A stretch of 64,000 bases of DNA from Manihot esculenta (Eukaryota > Streptophyta > Magnoliopsida > Malpighiales > Euphorbiaceae), in contig NC_035161.2 of NCBI RefSeq assembly GCF_001659605.2, positions 40,753,956 to 40,817,955 of the forward strand. The letters run 5' to 3'. Positions 50,899 to 63,085 of this stretch are shown one piece after another. The notes under the pieces were generated by a model. That model was not told the origin of the DNA and did not search any database. It saw only the letters and a list, made by a program, of their open reading frames with translations. A program made the position numbers and the translations under genes. Position 1 is the stretch's first letter. Every line of letters starts with the position of its first letter.

Positions 50899-52430
50899 AA
50901 AATAAAATATGGACGCTTTAGGTCGGCTTCAGCTCGACTCTTCGTTAAAAATTCGCCCTCTCCGAAAGAAGTCAGGTTTTCATAGAAAGTTATCGTTAAC
51001 GACTACAATTCAGCAGATCTCATTTTACGTCTGTAATCACGAAATTCCCGACCAATTATCCAGTAAGATCTCTTATCAACGAGTTGGCCATATTATCACT
51101 AGATTTTTAGAAAATACTATAATCAATTTCATCCTCTTACAGTATAAAAGTCAGAGAGATAAAAATATGTTATTATCTTATACAACTACTTATTAGTTTT
51201 AAATATTATGATTTTCTCGCCCTTCTTTTGAATTTATTGATTACCATTCGAGTGATGGCTATAGGTGCCAACTGCCTTTTTTTTTTTCTTATAAAATTAA
51301 CCAATTACAATATAGCTTTAATTGATAGATCAATCATGACACAATTTTATTTTCTTGTTATATTAGTTAGTTATATATAATAATTTCATTTAATTATATA
51401 GTTAAAAATATGATTTTTAATTTAATTTGATTAATTTAATAAAAATGTTTAAATAATCATCTTTATCTAAAAAACATTGCCATTAACAAATAAAAAAAAA
51501 TGTTTGAAACCCCATTAAGGAATTGAAAATAATTAGCACATGTTGGATCTAAAAGTATAAGATATTAAAGAATGATTAGTAGAAAAAATTTTTAATAATA
51601 AATCTAAAGATGAAGGATCGACCTATAATTGTATATATGAAAATGAATATAGTGGGCAATAATTTGTACCTTTTTTAACTAGTGCACTTCTGGAACATTT
51701 CCACTACCAACGGTGGATACATGTCTGTTAACTTTAGGTACGCTAAAATATAGGATATAAACTCGAATTGTGTTTTGAAAAATTTAAATTTGATTTATCA
51801 ATTTTTTTTTAGTTTGAACACGAGTTGAATATTAATAAATTCAAGTTTGGCTACTAAATGAATTTAGATGAGTCGAGTTTTTATCAAGTTTAATTTCGAA
51901 TGGTTCACAAATAGTTTAATTTAAGTTTACAGTTAAATAATTTTAGCTAAACAAATATATATACAAATTAGCTGGTAAATTTATAAAGATGAGCTATTAA
52001 ATTTTAACGATCAAAATCTATGAAAGTTTTAAGAGTGTAATTAAATTATATAGAGCTGAACTTTAAAAAATATAGCTTTGGCTTATAAAAATATATAAAA
52101 TTTAAATTTATTTATCATATAATATTAATTTCAGTATGCTTAATGAAACTGTTTCTCATAAACTTGAAAACAAGTCAAACTCACGAGTTTTAACAAGTTG
52201 AATACTATACAGTTCAAACTTGACTCGTTTATTAAATGAGTTTAAAAATTAAGTTCGACTATAGTTTATTTAAAAATCGAGTCGAATTTAATCGAATTTT
52301 TATCGAATTGAATTTTGAATAAATTCTGAATATTTTAATTTATTTGATTTAATTTATTTACATCCCAAACAAAATGTAATGCATTAATGCTAATTTGATT
52401 AAAGCAATTTATTGCTTTAGAATTATAATT
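50899..52430. other. Intergenic
   Basis: An open frame at 50909-51196 has somewhat higher GC and a TATAAAAG near its end, so it could be an LTR fragment, but no family is recognisable. The rest is AT-rich with no feature. Confidence 0.45.
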
Positions 52431-52448
52431 AATTAGCTAATTATTTTT

Positions 52449-53430
52449 TTGTTTTTGAAAGCAAAATTACTTATTGTATTAATAAAATTTCATCAAATAA
52501 AAAGGGATATCATCTCAGAGAGACGACTATACCTGATAGATTCTCTAGCCAAAGTATGAGCAGTTAGAGTAGCATTACAACGAATCCATCTAACAGAAAT
52601 ATCAGTTTTACAATGTAATAAAAATTTACAATCATTCAAAATCAAACCCCTGCATAAGATAATTTGGTAAAAATGCTTCTCAAGTACGTGTCTAAACCCC
52701 TACATAAGATAATTTGACAAAGATACTCTTCATTTTTTTCATCTCTTGAACATAATCATTAAAGTCTCTCGAACAAAGTCACAGAAAATAGCTTCTACGA
52801 GATAAAATTCGAATAAGATTCCAAGACTGACGTCGTCGTTCTGATTCCGGAAACTCACAATAACTAGTAAACTTCCATTGAACATTACTTTCCGAAACAA
52901 CCGAATCAATAAAATTTAAAGAAAAGTCAACCACAGAAACAGACCCATGATTCTTCCACATGAACGAAAGGTCTCCTCCCAATCTTTATCTATTGACAGA
53001 GAAACAACCATCAAAACGTAAAAAACTACGAAAAAATTCCATACGAGAACTAAGAAATTTTGTTTCCATCAAAAATAAAATGTCCGGCTTGTAACTAGGA
53101 ACTAAATCCTTCAATGCAATAATTGTTCGAGAATTGCCGCCATAAATCTGCCAAAAGGATCTCCATATTCTGAAAATTAATTGAATTGTATGGAAGAAAC
53201 ATCTCCATCATACAAAAATTATAAGTGATGATCGGAATATCTCTAGAGCTCTTAATAGGGACAACAACATCTTATTCATGGATAGTCAATTGACGCAGAT
53301 CGTCTTTCATAAGCAAGAAGAAAAAAGAAATTAGGTTTAAAAAAAAAGAAAAAGCGAGAGTATCGAGTCACAAAGGGACTACAGAGGGAAACTTGCATCG
53401 ACTATAAACCTAATACATTAAACAATCTAT
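52449..53430 (-). mobile_element. Internally deleted LINE (L1-type) retrotransposon
   Basis: The - strand reads SYKPDILFLMETKFLSSRM, LGGDLSFMWKN and ERRRQSWNLIRILS, the apurinic endonuclease domain of plant L1 LINEs. It passes, after a deletion, into WIRCNATLTAHTLARESIRY, the end of the RNase H domain, then an A-rich 3' tail (plus-strand TTTTTTTGTTTTTG at 52442-52455). A perfect 18-bp target duplication, AATTAGCTAATTATTTTT, lies at 52431-52448 and 53431-53448. The reverse transcriptase is missing. Stops and shifts show it is dead, though the intact duplication suggests a not very old insertion. Confidence 0.85.
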
Positions 53431-53448
53431 AATTAGCTAATTATTTTT

Positions 53449-55600
53449 AGAATTAAAAAATTTTGAGTTTAGACCGTAATCACTATCAATTATAAAATGT
53501 CTCCACACGCGTCTTTCTAAGTTAATTGTCTTCCCCCAATTAAGATATAATTCAACATAACGCTGTTTGTTTGGTTTTTTTTTTTTTAATTTGAATACTT
53601 ATTTATTTACTTATTTGGGTCTCACTAATTCAATACTGAATTTGAATAAATCATGGAAGAAAATAAAGTAAAACGAAGGAAAATTTTCAATTTTTCACTC
53701 TCTATATTTGGATAAATATCACATAAAGAGAAGCATTTTTTTTTATTTTCCTTTATTTATAATCACTTTAATTTTTTTTTTCTTCTTTATCCAAACAAAC
53801 ACTTTATTACCCCTTTCATAGTCACATCAAAGAAATAACCTTTTTTTTCTTAAAAAAAAGAAAGAAATAAAGCTTAAATATATACCAAGTGTGTTTAAAA
53901 CTTATAAATGTAGAATAATGTCTGCAATGAATTATTTTTTTTAATCGTGGAAAACATAAATAAATAAACAGATTCGTGAATTATAAAAGTCATTTTGATT
54001 AATTTTCTTTTCACATTAATATTTTAATTTTATTAATTTACAATATTAAAATATTTTTCTCCTTCTCAGTTCTCACATAAAGCACTTAGCAGACTATACA
54101 TATGCAATTTTCCTTATCCTATGGCCTTAATTGCAAACGTTTCGTACTAAGTTCATACATATTTAGCAGTAATGAAAATTAACTTAATATTTATAATTTA
54201 TTTGAAATTTATAAACATTTAATAATAAATAGATTATAAGTGAATGTATTATTAAAATTAATAAAAACAACATTAAATGAGGGCATATAGTAACTACTTT
54301 TTTAAGTAGTGAAAAGAAATAATTTATTTTTTTAATTTAATTAAATTACAGCGACTAATTTAAAATAAATAAGATTTAAGAGTGACGAAAAGAAAAAAGA
54401 AAAGTTGATGCATCTTTAGTTGCATGCATTTATCCAATCCAAACAGCATTTATTTTCCCATTTATAAACTGGAAAAAGTAAATCCCATTAATTGAACTTG
54501 ATTAATTCATTTTTTGTCATTTGCATTACGGTCCATGCCTACCGCAACATTTGCCTTCCAAACTACAAAAATAAGAAGGAAAAACTACTGTTTAATCCCT
54601 ATACTTTATACATTGTCAATAATTTTATCTTATATAAAAAATTTGCTAAGTTGTCACCATTAAATCATCGTGATCTTTATCTATTTTTAGTCAAGTGAAA
54701 TTCTTTTTAAGAATCCTTTAAATGCAAAGCTAAATTGTGCTGGCCCTTTCTTGCATATTATATTATATTTTTGTTCTCAATTATTTTGATTAAATATAAC
54801 GTTAAAATGATATACTGATAATGTAATAATGAATCATGTTGAAATTGTGGCATGCGTATAAAAGAAACCAAAGAGCCCTATACCAGAATACTTGTCCCGA
54901 TCGGGCAATGAAAGGCCTAATCAATATAGTATGCAGATCAGACCCCTATACCTCTGATCATATCAATATTCGAAATAGGTAGGCCAAACTCACCAATACT
55001 TTAAGCAAGTAGACCGACCTCTTTGAAACACGCAGAACCCCTTTTAGGGTTATAATTGTGCGTGCATTAAAACTGATAGAAAAGACGTGTGTAATGGATA
55101 GGGTATGGGTGAAGCGGCTTAGTATTTATTGGCCAATTGCCCGCCATTAATGAGCCACTTGATATGTCTACTATGGCACGCTACTATCATATCTGATAGG
55201 ACAATTCGTTAGAACGACTCAATACGGTCAAGGTATTAATACCCCTAGACCATTTATGTTAAGGGACAAATTTTAACTATCCTAAATCCAAGAAACTCTT
55301 AATCTCTAAAAATAATCTCAACTTCCATAAAGCAGAAGAGTCAGGCCCATTAACTCTCACTCCATTCAATCTGAACCATTAACTTCTCCATGAATCAAAT
55401 CACCTGTTTACGTGTTCCCATCTCCTTCTCCCGTTGAATCTTAGGCATATCACATGCATTTAAGGATTCATTTCACGTATCATAATGTTAACTTTTTCAA
55501 AAAATATTAGGCAATTAATTGAGCAAATAGCATAATGGTGATATACATTTAACATGATGTTTGGATGTTGTGCATTTGTTAGGTTACAAAGATTACCTAG
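53449..55600. other. Intergenic
   Basis: AT-rich to about 54870. A GC-richer block at 54880-55480 has no coding pattern and resembles LTR or other repeat DNA, but I could not find its borders. No gene seen. Confidence 0.45.
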
Positions 55601-57016
55601 TGATAGCGGTTGTCGAAGCCGTCAAAAATAAACCTATTATCAATCAACAAACAATTTGTAGATAGTGGCAATAGGGTCGAACCACAGGGATTTGACACTA
55701 CGGATTTTCTTAATAATGATTAAGTTAAACAAATAAATTAAAAAGAGGGGGGTTTGGTTTGATAAATTAAAACTAAATAGCAAGAGAAAACAATAATTTT
55801 AAAAAGATGAGAATTCCAATGGGAGAAGGATTCTAGTTAAAGCATGGATCTATTTCAGTCTGTTTCGAATTGATCATTGACTCTTTAATACTCCTATTTA
55901 TTTCAATAAATTAGTTTAGGATGTGGAAGACGCTTCTCACAATCCAAATTCCTCCTTAGTTCTAGTTTGATCAGGAAACGTTCGCTAATCAAACACTAGT
56001 TAACAAGTTGCCAAGGAACGTCCTTGGGGATTTTTACTTTTCAACTGTTAACTGCCTTAAGACTTAGAGAAATCTAATTCTATCATTGCCAACCGCGTGG
56101 TCAAGTTTAGATTATACAACCGATTAAACTTGAGTTTAAACAACCTAAGCAATTACGGACCTAAGTCATTCAAACAATATATTACTCAAGCGATTAAAAG
56201 CAATAGGCCTTAATTGATTCTAAAAGCAAAGTGATAATAATAGAAAGATCAAGTTGCATAAATATTGAAAATCAAGAAGAGTTTAATAATGAAAATTTAA
56301 ATCTCCCAATTCATCACAAACTGAATTTTTCCAACTTCAACTAGAAAAGAAAAGTGTTTAATCACTCATGGTGGACAAAATATACAACAAGAAAGGAGAA
56401 AAGTAGAAGAAGAGAGGCTACTGAAATTCTGCAGTGTTGCCGATGAGATTCTGCAGAAGATCTGATGATTTTTTGCTGATTTGGGGCTACCTTCTTTTAT
56501 AGGTGAAGAGTCCTAGTCCAATTAGGATTTGGAATCCTAATTTGACTTGGTCTTTTATAATCTTTTATTCCTTCTTTGCTTTTGTATTTAATTATGAATG
56601 AATTCTTCTTCTTGAGAAAGTCTTTCTTGGGAGTGACTCTTGGAGATGTCCTAGGATTGATCTTGATGTGTTTGAAGTATGATAAGACTTCAATGCTTTT
56701 GAAATTTGAAATTTGCTTCTTTCCCGCGTTGCTGTCTGCCTCTGCTTCAGTTTGATTTGGGCAGTTGATTTGCCCAAATCACATGCCCCAATCGCTCGCG
56801 CAAGTCAGTCCCAGTTTTCTGCTTTAGCTCCCTGTGAGTGATTTGGCCCAATCACTTCGACCCAATCACTTTTCTAGCTTTTTCTACACTTTTTTTCAAA
56901 CTTTCCATTTTCTTCATTTTCTGCAAAAATATGATAAAAACTATAAATTAAGCTGGAAAATGTGTAATTAAACAGTAATAAAGATAATAAAAATGTAGCT
57001 AAATTATGTTTGATCA
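55601..57016 (-). mobile_element. Probable solo LTR, Athila/Tat-like 3' end
   Basis: 1416 bp with TG...CA ends (TGATAGCGG at the left, GTTTGATCA at the right) and near-matching 5-bp flanks (CCTAG at 55596-55600, CCTGG at 57017-57021). Read on the - strand it ends CCCTGTGGTTCGACCCTATT ... GACGGCTTCGACAACCGC, words typical of the LTR end in Athila/Tat Gypsy elements. No coding sequence is inside. Confidence 0.65.
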
Positions 57017-57493
57017 CCTGGCCAAATACATACTTAGACCCCTAAACTATTTACGTTTTGCCCATCATACCCTTATACTAAATTTGTGACCTATCAGACA
57101 CTCAAACAATTTAAAATCATTATACTTAAATACAAAATTGTGTACAATCAGTATAGCGTGTTCATTTATGCGATCAGAAGAGAGTGAGTTTATTTTAAAA
57201 TGATGATGTGGTATATGCACAATTATTTTATGCTTTACCCCAAAACGAGTGTCGTTCTTTCCCATTTGAAGTTCATCTTCAACCTCCAAAGTATTGCTCT
57301 TCCTTTTGTTCTTCATTTCTTGTAATTTGAAACTCCTTTAACCTCTCTTCTTTTTTTTGTATCTTCTTTCTTTTTTTGTTAAACAAGATTACTGGTTTTG
57401 TTATTAGTCTCTCTTCATTTTACATTGATGAAATTTTATTTGAAACCCTAAATTCATAGAAATTTAGGGAATTTGCTATTTTAACAGAAATAA

Positions 57494-57907
57494 ATGGAGT
57501 CAAGTCCAATTACTTCTCTATATCTAGTATGTCACTGTGAAGAACCGGCGAAAATGAAAATTTCTTAGACAAGAATGAATCCAAGAAGGAGATTTTTTTG
57601 TTGCAGACACTATGGGGTGAGTCAATTGATATAATTCTTTGATTCTTTTTTATGTATTCTACTTGTTCTAACTTTTATTAATCGCGAAACTTGTGTACAT
57701 TGATAAATATTTATAAATATAAATACATTTTTTTGTGAAGGGTGTTGTAGCATGTGGATATTTCTTTTGTATGATCCTCCTATACCTAAGCATCTGAAGT
57801 CTGTAATTTTGAGTCTAATATCAAGAGTTAAGCAGCATGAAGATGAAAGAGACAAAAGAGCAAAAAGGTTAAGAAGATTGGCCAAAATTTTTTGGTTTGC
57901 AACATGA
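57494..57907 (+). pseudogene. GRF-type zinc-finger protein, pseudogene inside MULE
   Basis: Two exons, 57494-57616 and 57741-57907, join in phase. The spliced frame reads CHCEEPAKMKIS, NPRRRFFCCRHYG and, across the intron, VACGYFF, then YDPPIPKHLKSVILSLISRV and a charged helical tail (EDERDKRAKRLRRLAK). The cysteine/histidine layout (C-x-C, C, H, C) followed by YDPP is that of the short GRF zinc-finger proteins common beside plant transposons. Two lesions are visible: TAG at 57566-57568, where the family has Trp, and a missing base near 57769 that shifts the frame. The 5' flank has a pyrimidine-rich leader. Its function in the family is unknown, with nucleic-acid binding plausible. Confidence 0.65.
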
Positions 57908-58559
57908 ATAATTATTGTATTGGTAGTTTAGATGTTGTGTGCCTAGTTAGTCAATTAGATGTGTAGGCAATGTGTAAGTAGGCAACAATTCTAATTGTTT
58001 TGGCAGGTTAAAAGTTAACCATATACTGCAAAAATACATTTTGTATAATTAGATAGACATATTATATGTGACTTTAGGTTGATTCCATTGAATTGTCTTG
58101 TAAACTTAAGTTGTTTCTAATGAAATTATCTCCTTGATTACTAAATGATTTTGGTTGGTTTGTTGATATTGGTAATTTGGCATAAAAAATCTTGCACATT
58201 ATATTGGTTAACTTAAAATGAGAAAAATGGATAAATCCTCAATTATATTGCATATTATATTTACACAAGATCAATCATGTTCATAATAACAAAGCAAGAA
58301 ATATATTACTTTGAAGACTGCAAATTGTTTTCATAACATAATCATATTCAAAACAATAAGGCAAAAACCTTGTAATATCCAATATTACAAAATATTGTCT
58401 ATAGCAGATATTGCCTTAAAAAGTATTGTTCATAACCAAAACCCAAAATCACAAATAACATTGACTTTGCTAAAAAGCTTTTCAAATGCTAAGTCTAGAG
58501 GGAGTCAATCCAAAATGTAAATATTACAACAAATATCACTAGCATTAAACTTTGCTATT

Positions 58560-60876
58560 TTAGCTTAGATTGCAAACTGCTGATGTTGAACTACTTTGAG
58601 CTTGTTTCCTAGACTGTCTCCTTATCATCACATGGTTGTCGCTATATTGCTCCCTAGCCTGCCTCCATGTCATCACCTGGTGGTCTTTATTTTGTTGCAA
58701 TTGATTTGAAGTTATAGTAGATTTTCCCTTCCATCTCAAACTTGGTGGTTTGAATCCTATATATCTAGTGACTATAGATGGTTTCTTGATTGCAGATTGT
58801 TGTGTATGATGTATTATCACCCTGCTGCTGCTACCAATTCCAGGCTGTAAGGAAATTGTTAAGTCAATTAAGTGATAAAATAAGAAACTTATAATTATTT
58901 ATTGTAATATTTATAATATTTTGAATAACCTACATTTTGGATGAAGAATCCTTTTTCAGCATTAATGTAGCAGCTATGACCAGTGAGTCTTCCCCTTTTT
59001 GCTGACCCCTAATACTGTCAATGCTTATACCCCCTCTTTTGCAAGGTAATTTGTCAATGCCTCTATCCCTAGCACCTGTATTAGTTGATAAATCATTAGC
59101 AATTGATTTTCCTCTATCCTTGCCCATGCCTTTATAATTGCCCATGCCTTTATAATTGCCCATGCTGGTGCCTCTGCCTCTAGATGTAGTCACAGAATGT
59201 GATGATGTAAGTCAAAATGTAATTGGTTACCTTGACTAGCCTACGTTACTCAAATATCATAGTAATTAAACCTAAAAGTAATTATCATGAAAAAAGTAAT
59301 ATACATTACTCAAATATTTCATACTTGAGTTAACTGGAAATTTTTTGGGCAAGTGGCTTTGTTACGCTCACTACTCTTGCAAAGAACACATGTCATCTTT
59401 AATCCTTGCTTAGAAAGCTTACTTGTTTTCTTCCTCACCTCATCCTTGTCTCTTCATCTTTGTTTTTTTGGTCTACCAGACTGTTTTGTGATGAGTAGTG
59501 GTTCTATCACTAGATTGTAAATCTCGGTCCAAAGCTTCATACACCTTACTGGTTGCATAGTGACACTGTAAGATTTCATATAGTAGTCCTTTGTATAAAA
59601 CTCAAAGATAAAGTCTTCAGGATTAAACTTCTTGTAAAAAATGCAACAAATTTCATGTGAACAAGGAATACCCTTGATCTTCCAAGATCTGCATGTACAC
59701 TTTTGTCTTTTCAAATCTACTATATGACCATATTAACCATCTATGACCTCAAATCCAGACTCTCCATTCCATTCAATCTTACACTTATTTGCAATCTTAG
59801 TATTTTTCTCTAAACAATCCATGACCATTGGACTTTTATCACAAATCCATGTCTCAACAAATCCCCTCATAGTTCTTATCTTGTTCATTATTTTGATTTT
59901 TATCTCTTCTAACATTGATATAATAGACTTGTGCCTAACACTCAATCCATTAATTGAAAGTTTCACATATATTATTTTCAACTACATCATATTTTGAATA
60001 AGGACTATGGTAAACTCTAACCTAATCTTCAACAGGATAAGCTAAAAAGGTCTTCACATATACCATTACCTAACTTGGCTAACTCATTTGAATTATCCTT
60101 TAACTCTGCTTCAAAACTTTACTTAACAACTAATCAAAACCTCTTTCTCCTTTCATCATCCCTCCATTTCTTTGCCCATGCTTAGTAAATATGTCTCCCA
60201 TATCTTCTATGCTCAACATCAGGGAGTTCCTCCTTAAACTTTCTCAGTATTCCTCTTCTCCTGCTACCTTTTCCTCATATATCTTGTTATTCCTCTTTAA
60301 TCCTTCAAAACCTACATCAACTCCTGTCTCTCCTAAGTTTAAACCTTTTGTTGCATTTCTATCATTTTCCTTTGCTCCCTTATTCTTCTTCAATTCCCTC
60401 ACAGTTTCTCTTACATGTCTTAACTCTTGATCAACATCACTTCCTTCTAGTGTAGCAATAAATTTCCCTTCATCACTACAAATATCTAAATCCTCATCAG
60501 TGTTATCTTCTTCATCATCTTTACCAATATTAAAAGAGCCATCTAAGCTATTATCACTGTTAAAGATTTCCTCACCTGGTAACCCTGTATTTTGAGATAA
60601 TGGAGTATGAGTGGAGTTAACAACATGTGGATTTGTAGACTGGTTATCAATTGCAGGATCTGTAGCTAGCTCAACAACTTGTGGATCTGAAATTAGCTCA
60701 TCCACTACTTCATCTACCTCTTTCAATGCAGTATCAATATCTTTAGCCTCTTTTACAACATTTTCTTCTTCTCTTGTTAACTTAGACCTTGAAGACCCAA
60801 CATTTGTATGGCCCACATATACTTCAAATGTCCCACCTTCCCGAATGTTTTTTAATAAATCTAAAAGGATGCTATC
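58560..60876 (-). pseudogene. MuDR-type transposase remnant
   Basis: Read on the - strand from the LTR junction: an open N-terminal region (LLDLLKNIREGGTFEVYVGH, acidic linker, ends near 60244), followed directly by the C-terminal half (HRRYGRHIY, WAKKWRDDERRKRF, LSVRHKSIISMLEEIKIKI). Next come the SWIM zinc finger (CTCRSWKIKGIPCSHEICC at about 59640-59700), YTKDYYMKSY, RPKKQR, and a zinc-knuckle-like CVLCKSSERNKATC. Gly/Arg-rich and basic frames (59193-58930, 58820-58560) complete it. The DDE catalytic core between the linker and the HRRYGRHIY part is missing, and several stops interrupt the frame. The original start is lost or displaced by the Gypsy insertion at 60876. Confidence 0.75.
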
Positions 60877-63085
60877 CGTAACGACCCGAAAATCGGACCG
60901 CTACCGGCGCTAGGACCCAGGTCGGCTTAAGGCCACCGGGACCCGTAGCAAGCCTGACATGTAACCTGTAAACCTGTTTAATCCCATACATGATCAACAA
61001 CATACATAAAAATTAAAACTTTTCTTTCATACATTCTGTCATACACCAAACCCAACCTGTGCATGCACTGAACATATACATAATCATAAACTTGACCCCT
61101 CAGTGGGATCTCATCAATGCCCCCAATGGGTGGCATAACATGCGTTGAGTTGGCTAAACATAGTCATCAATAAACATTAAGATCATGTATCAAAAAGGGA
61201 TTACAATATACTATGGTCAAGCACACTTTTAACCTCAATATCATTACATTACATATCTATACATCATTATACAATTTGTCATGTCCACATTTTAACTATT
61301 ACATACATAAGACTTCATTACTCTTCTTGACTTCTCTGTCTAGCCCGTACCTGCAATCCTAGGGGATTAGGGAAAAAGGGGTGAGCTACTAGAGCCCAGT
61401 GAGCAGAATAATAGAAAACAATATTTAAATCTCATGCCATCATGTAATGCAACACATCACAACAAATCACATCTCGGATGGTATTGTCACCAATAGTCCT
61501 CTACATTCCAAAGTGCCGGGACGTAGAATGGGTACAACCGGTCTTTCTCTTAACATAACATATCATACATACCAATGTGCCAGGGATGTAGAATGGGTAC
61601 AACCTGGACTTCCATACCATATCATGCCGTAGCATCATCATACCATATGAGGACTAAAGGATCATTCAATAACCAATCCACATCAACATCATAAATGCAA
61701 TGCAACATATTCGTGAATTCTAATGCAAACAACCTAATTCATCACATGGCATTCATGATGCATGAACATGCTCAACTGTATAATTCATTTGCTTTAAAAA
61801 CATAAAGGTTTATTCTACTCACCTCTGGCTGAAGCTCTACTGACTCAGAAGCAGCTGAACTCACTGCTGGGGTCCTCGGTTTATTCTACGAACCTACACA
61901 GGTGGACTCAAATGAGGGACCAAACAACTAGAACATAATTCTAAAAACATCCCCCCAAAATCCCCTAAAACACCTCAAAACAATCATGCAAAAACATGCA
62001 AAGGAAGGCTGGACAGGGCAGGTTCGGCGGCAACTTCGGCGGCCGAAAGTCCCTCCAGAGCCGAAACCCAGGTAGGTTCGGCGGCACCTTCGGCGGCCGA
62101 AAGTCCCAGACAGAGACGAAAGTCTCTTTTCGGGGGCAACTTCGGCAGCCGAAAGGCCTGCCTCCCAGGCAGGTTCGGCGGCCGAAAGTCCTTCGGCTGC
62201 CGAACCTGGTTTCTGCCAAAGGGCAGAAACTTGGTTCCCTTTGCACAAAAACCCCCCCTTCTCATTCCAACATGCATAAAACTCATTCAAATCATGCAAA
62301 TATACATACATTGTCTCCTAGGGGCTTCAAATTATCTTAAACCTCAACAACAACACACAACAACAACACATTGCTCAAAATCACAACATTAGCTCATAAA
62401 CCTAACTATAAGCTAAACATGCATTTTACCTCAGAGATCTAACATAAAACTTACTTAAAACATGCAATGAGCTTAAGATTGGCTCTTACCTCTTGAAGAT
62501 CGAGAGAGAGACGACCTAAACTCGGAGGTGGGAGAGATTTGAGTTCTTGGACCTCAAAGCTCTAAAACTTGCTCAAAACTTGAAAATCTTCAAAACAAGA
62601 TGAAAACTAGTGAAAATGGTGAAAGATTTGAAGGAAAGAACTCAAAGTTGGTGAGGAACGGCGGAAGGGCTCACCTTGGCCGAAAATGGGGAGAAAGCTC
62701 GCCCATTTCGGCTAAGGGGCTCTTTTATAGTGGCTGGCCAGGCCACATTCGGGAGCCGAACGTGCCTCCGCATGCATGCCATGTTCGTCGGCCGAACTTG
62801 AGGTTCGGCGGCCGAACCTGGGCTTCCCTCACTTATGCCTTCGGGGGCCTAAGGCTCACCCGAAATGCATGCATGTTCGGCGGCCGAACTTTGAGTTTCG
62901 GCGGCCGAACCTAAGTTTCCTCCAAGGGTGTTTTTATTCAAAAACTCATTTCCTCTTTACTTAAAATCATCAAAAACATTAAAACATTTCATGAAAACAT
63001 GGTTTTACCCTTCTAGAGGTCTCCGACATCCGAGATTCCACCGGACGGTAAGAATTCTGATACCGGAGTCTAGCCGGGTATTACA
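60877..63085 (-). repeat. 3' LTR of a Gypsy chromovirus
   Basis: 2209 bp, similar end to end to the solo LTR at 5918-8088. On the - strand it begins TGTAATACCCGG immediately after a purine tract (AAAGGGGGGAGAA, 63086-63098). The opposite end reads GTTACG, against GTTACA in the solo copy, a one-base change from the canonical CA. It carries two copies of a repeat with GTAGAATGGGTACAACC (about 61500-61610) and clusters of TTCGGCGGCCGAA palindromes (about 62020-62210 and 62745-62915). Confidence 0.9.

Larger units (their letters stand above)
57020..60876 (-). mobile_element. Broken Mutator-like element (MULE), right part cut by Gypsy LTR
   Basis: Holds a - strand MuDR-type transposase remnant (58560-60876) and a + strand GRF zinc-finger pseudogene (57494-57907), pointing toward each other. 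The left end (CCAAATACATACTTAGACCC and on) looks like a terminal inverted repeat, but the partner would be right of the Gypsy element, outside the window. Borders are therefore tentative. Confidence 0.65.

Noticed and set aside
50909..51196. 95-codon open frame after the foldback element
   Set aside because: No recognisable motif, no splice or start context; probably a repeat fragment.
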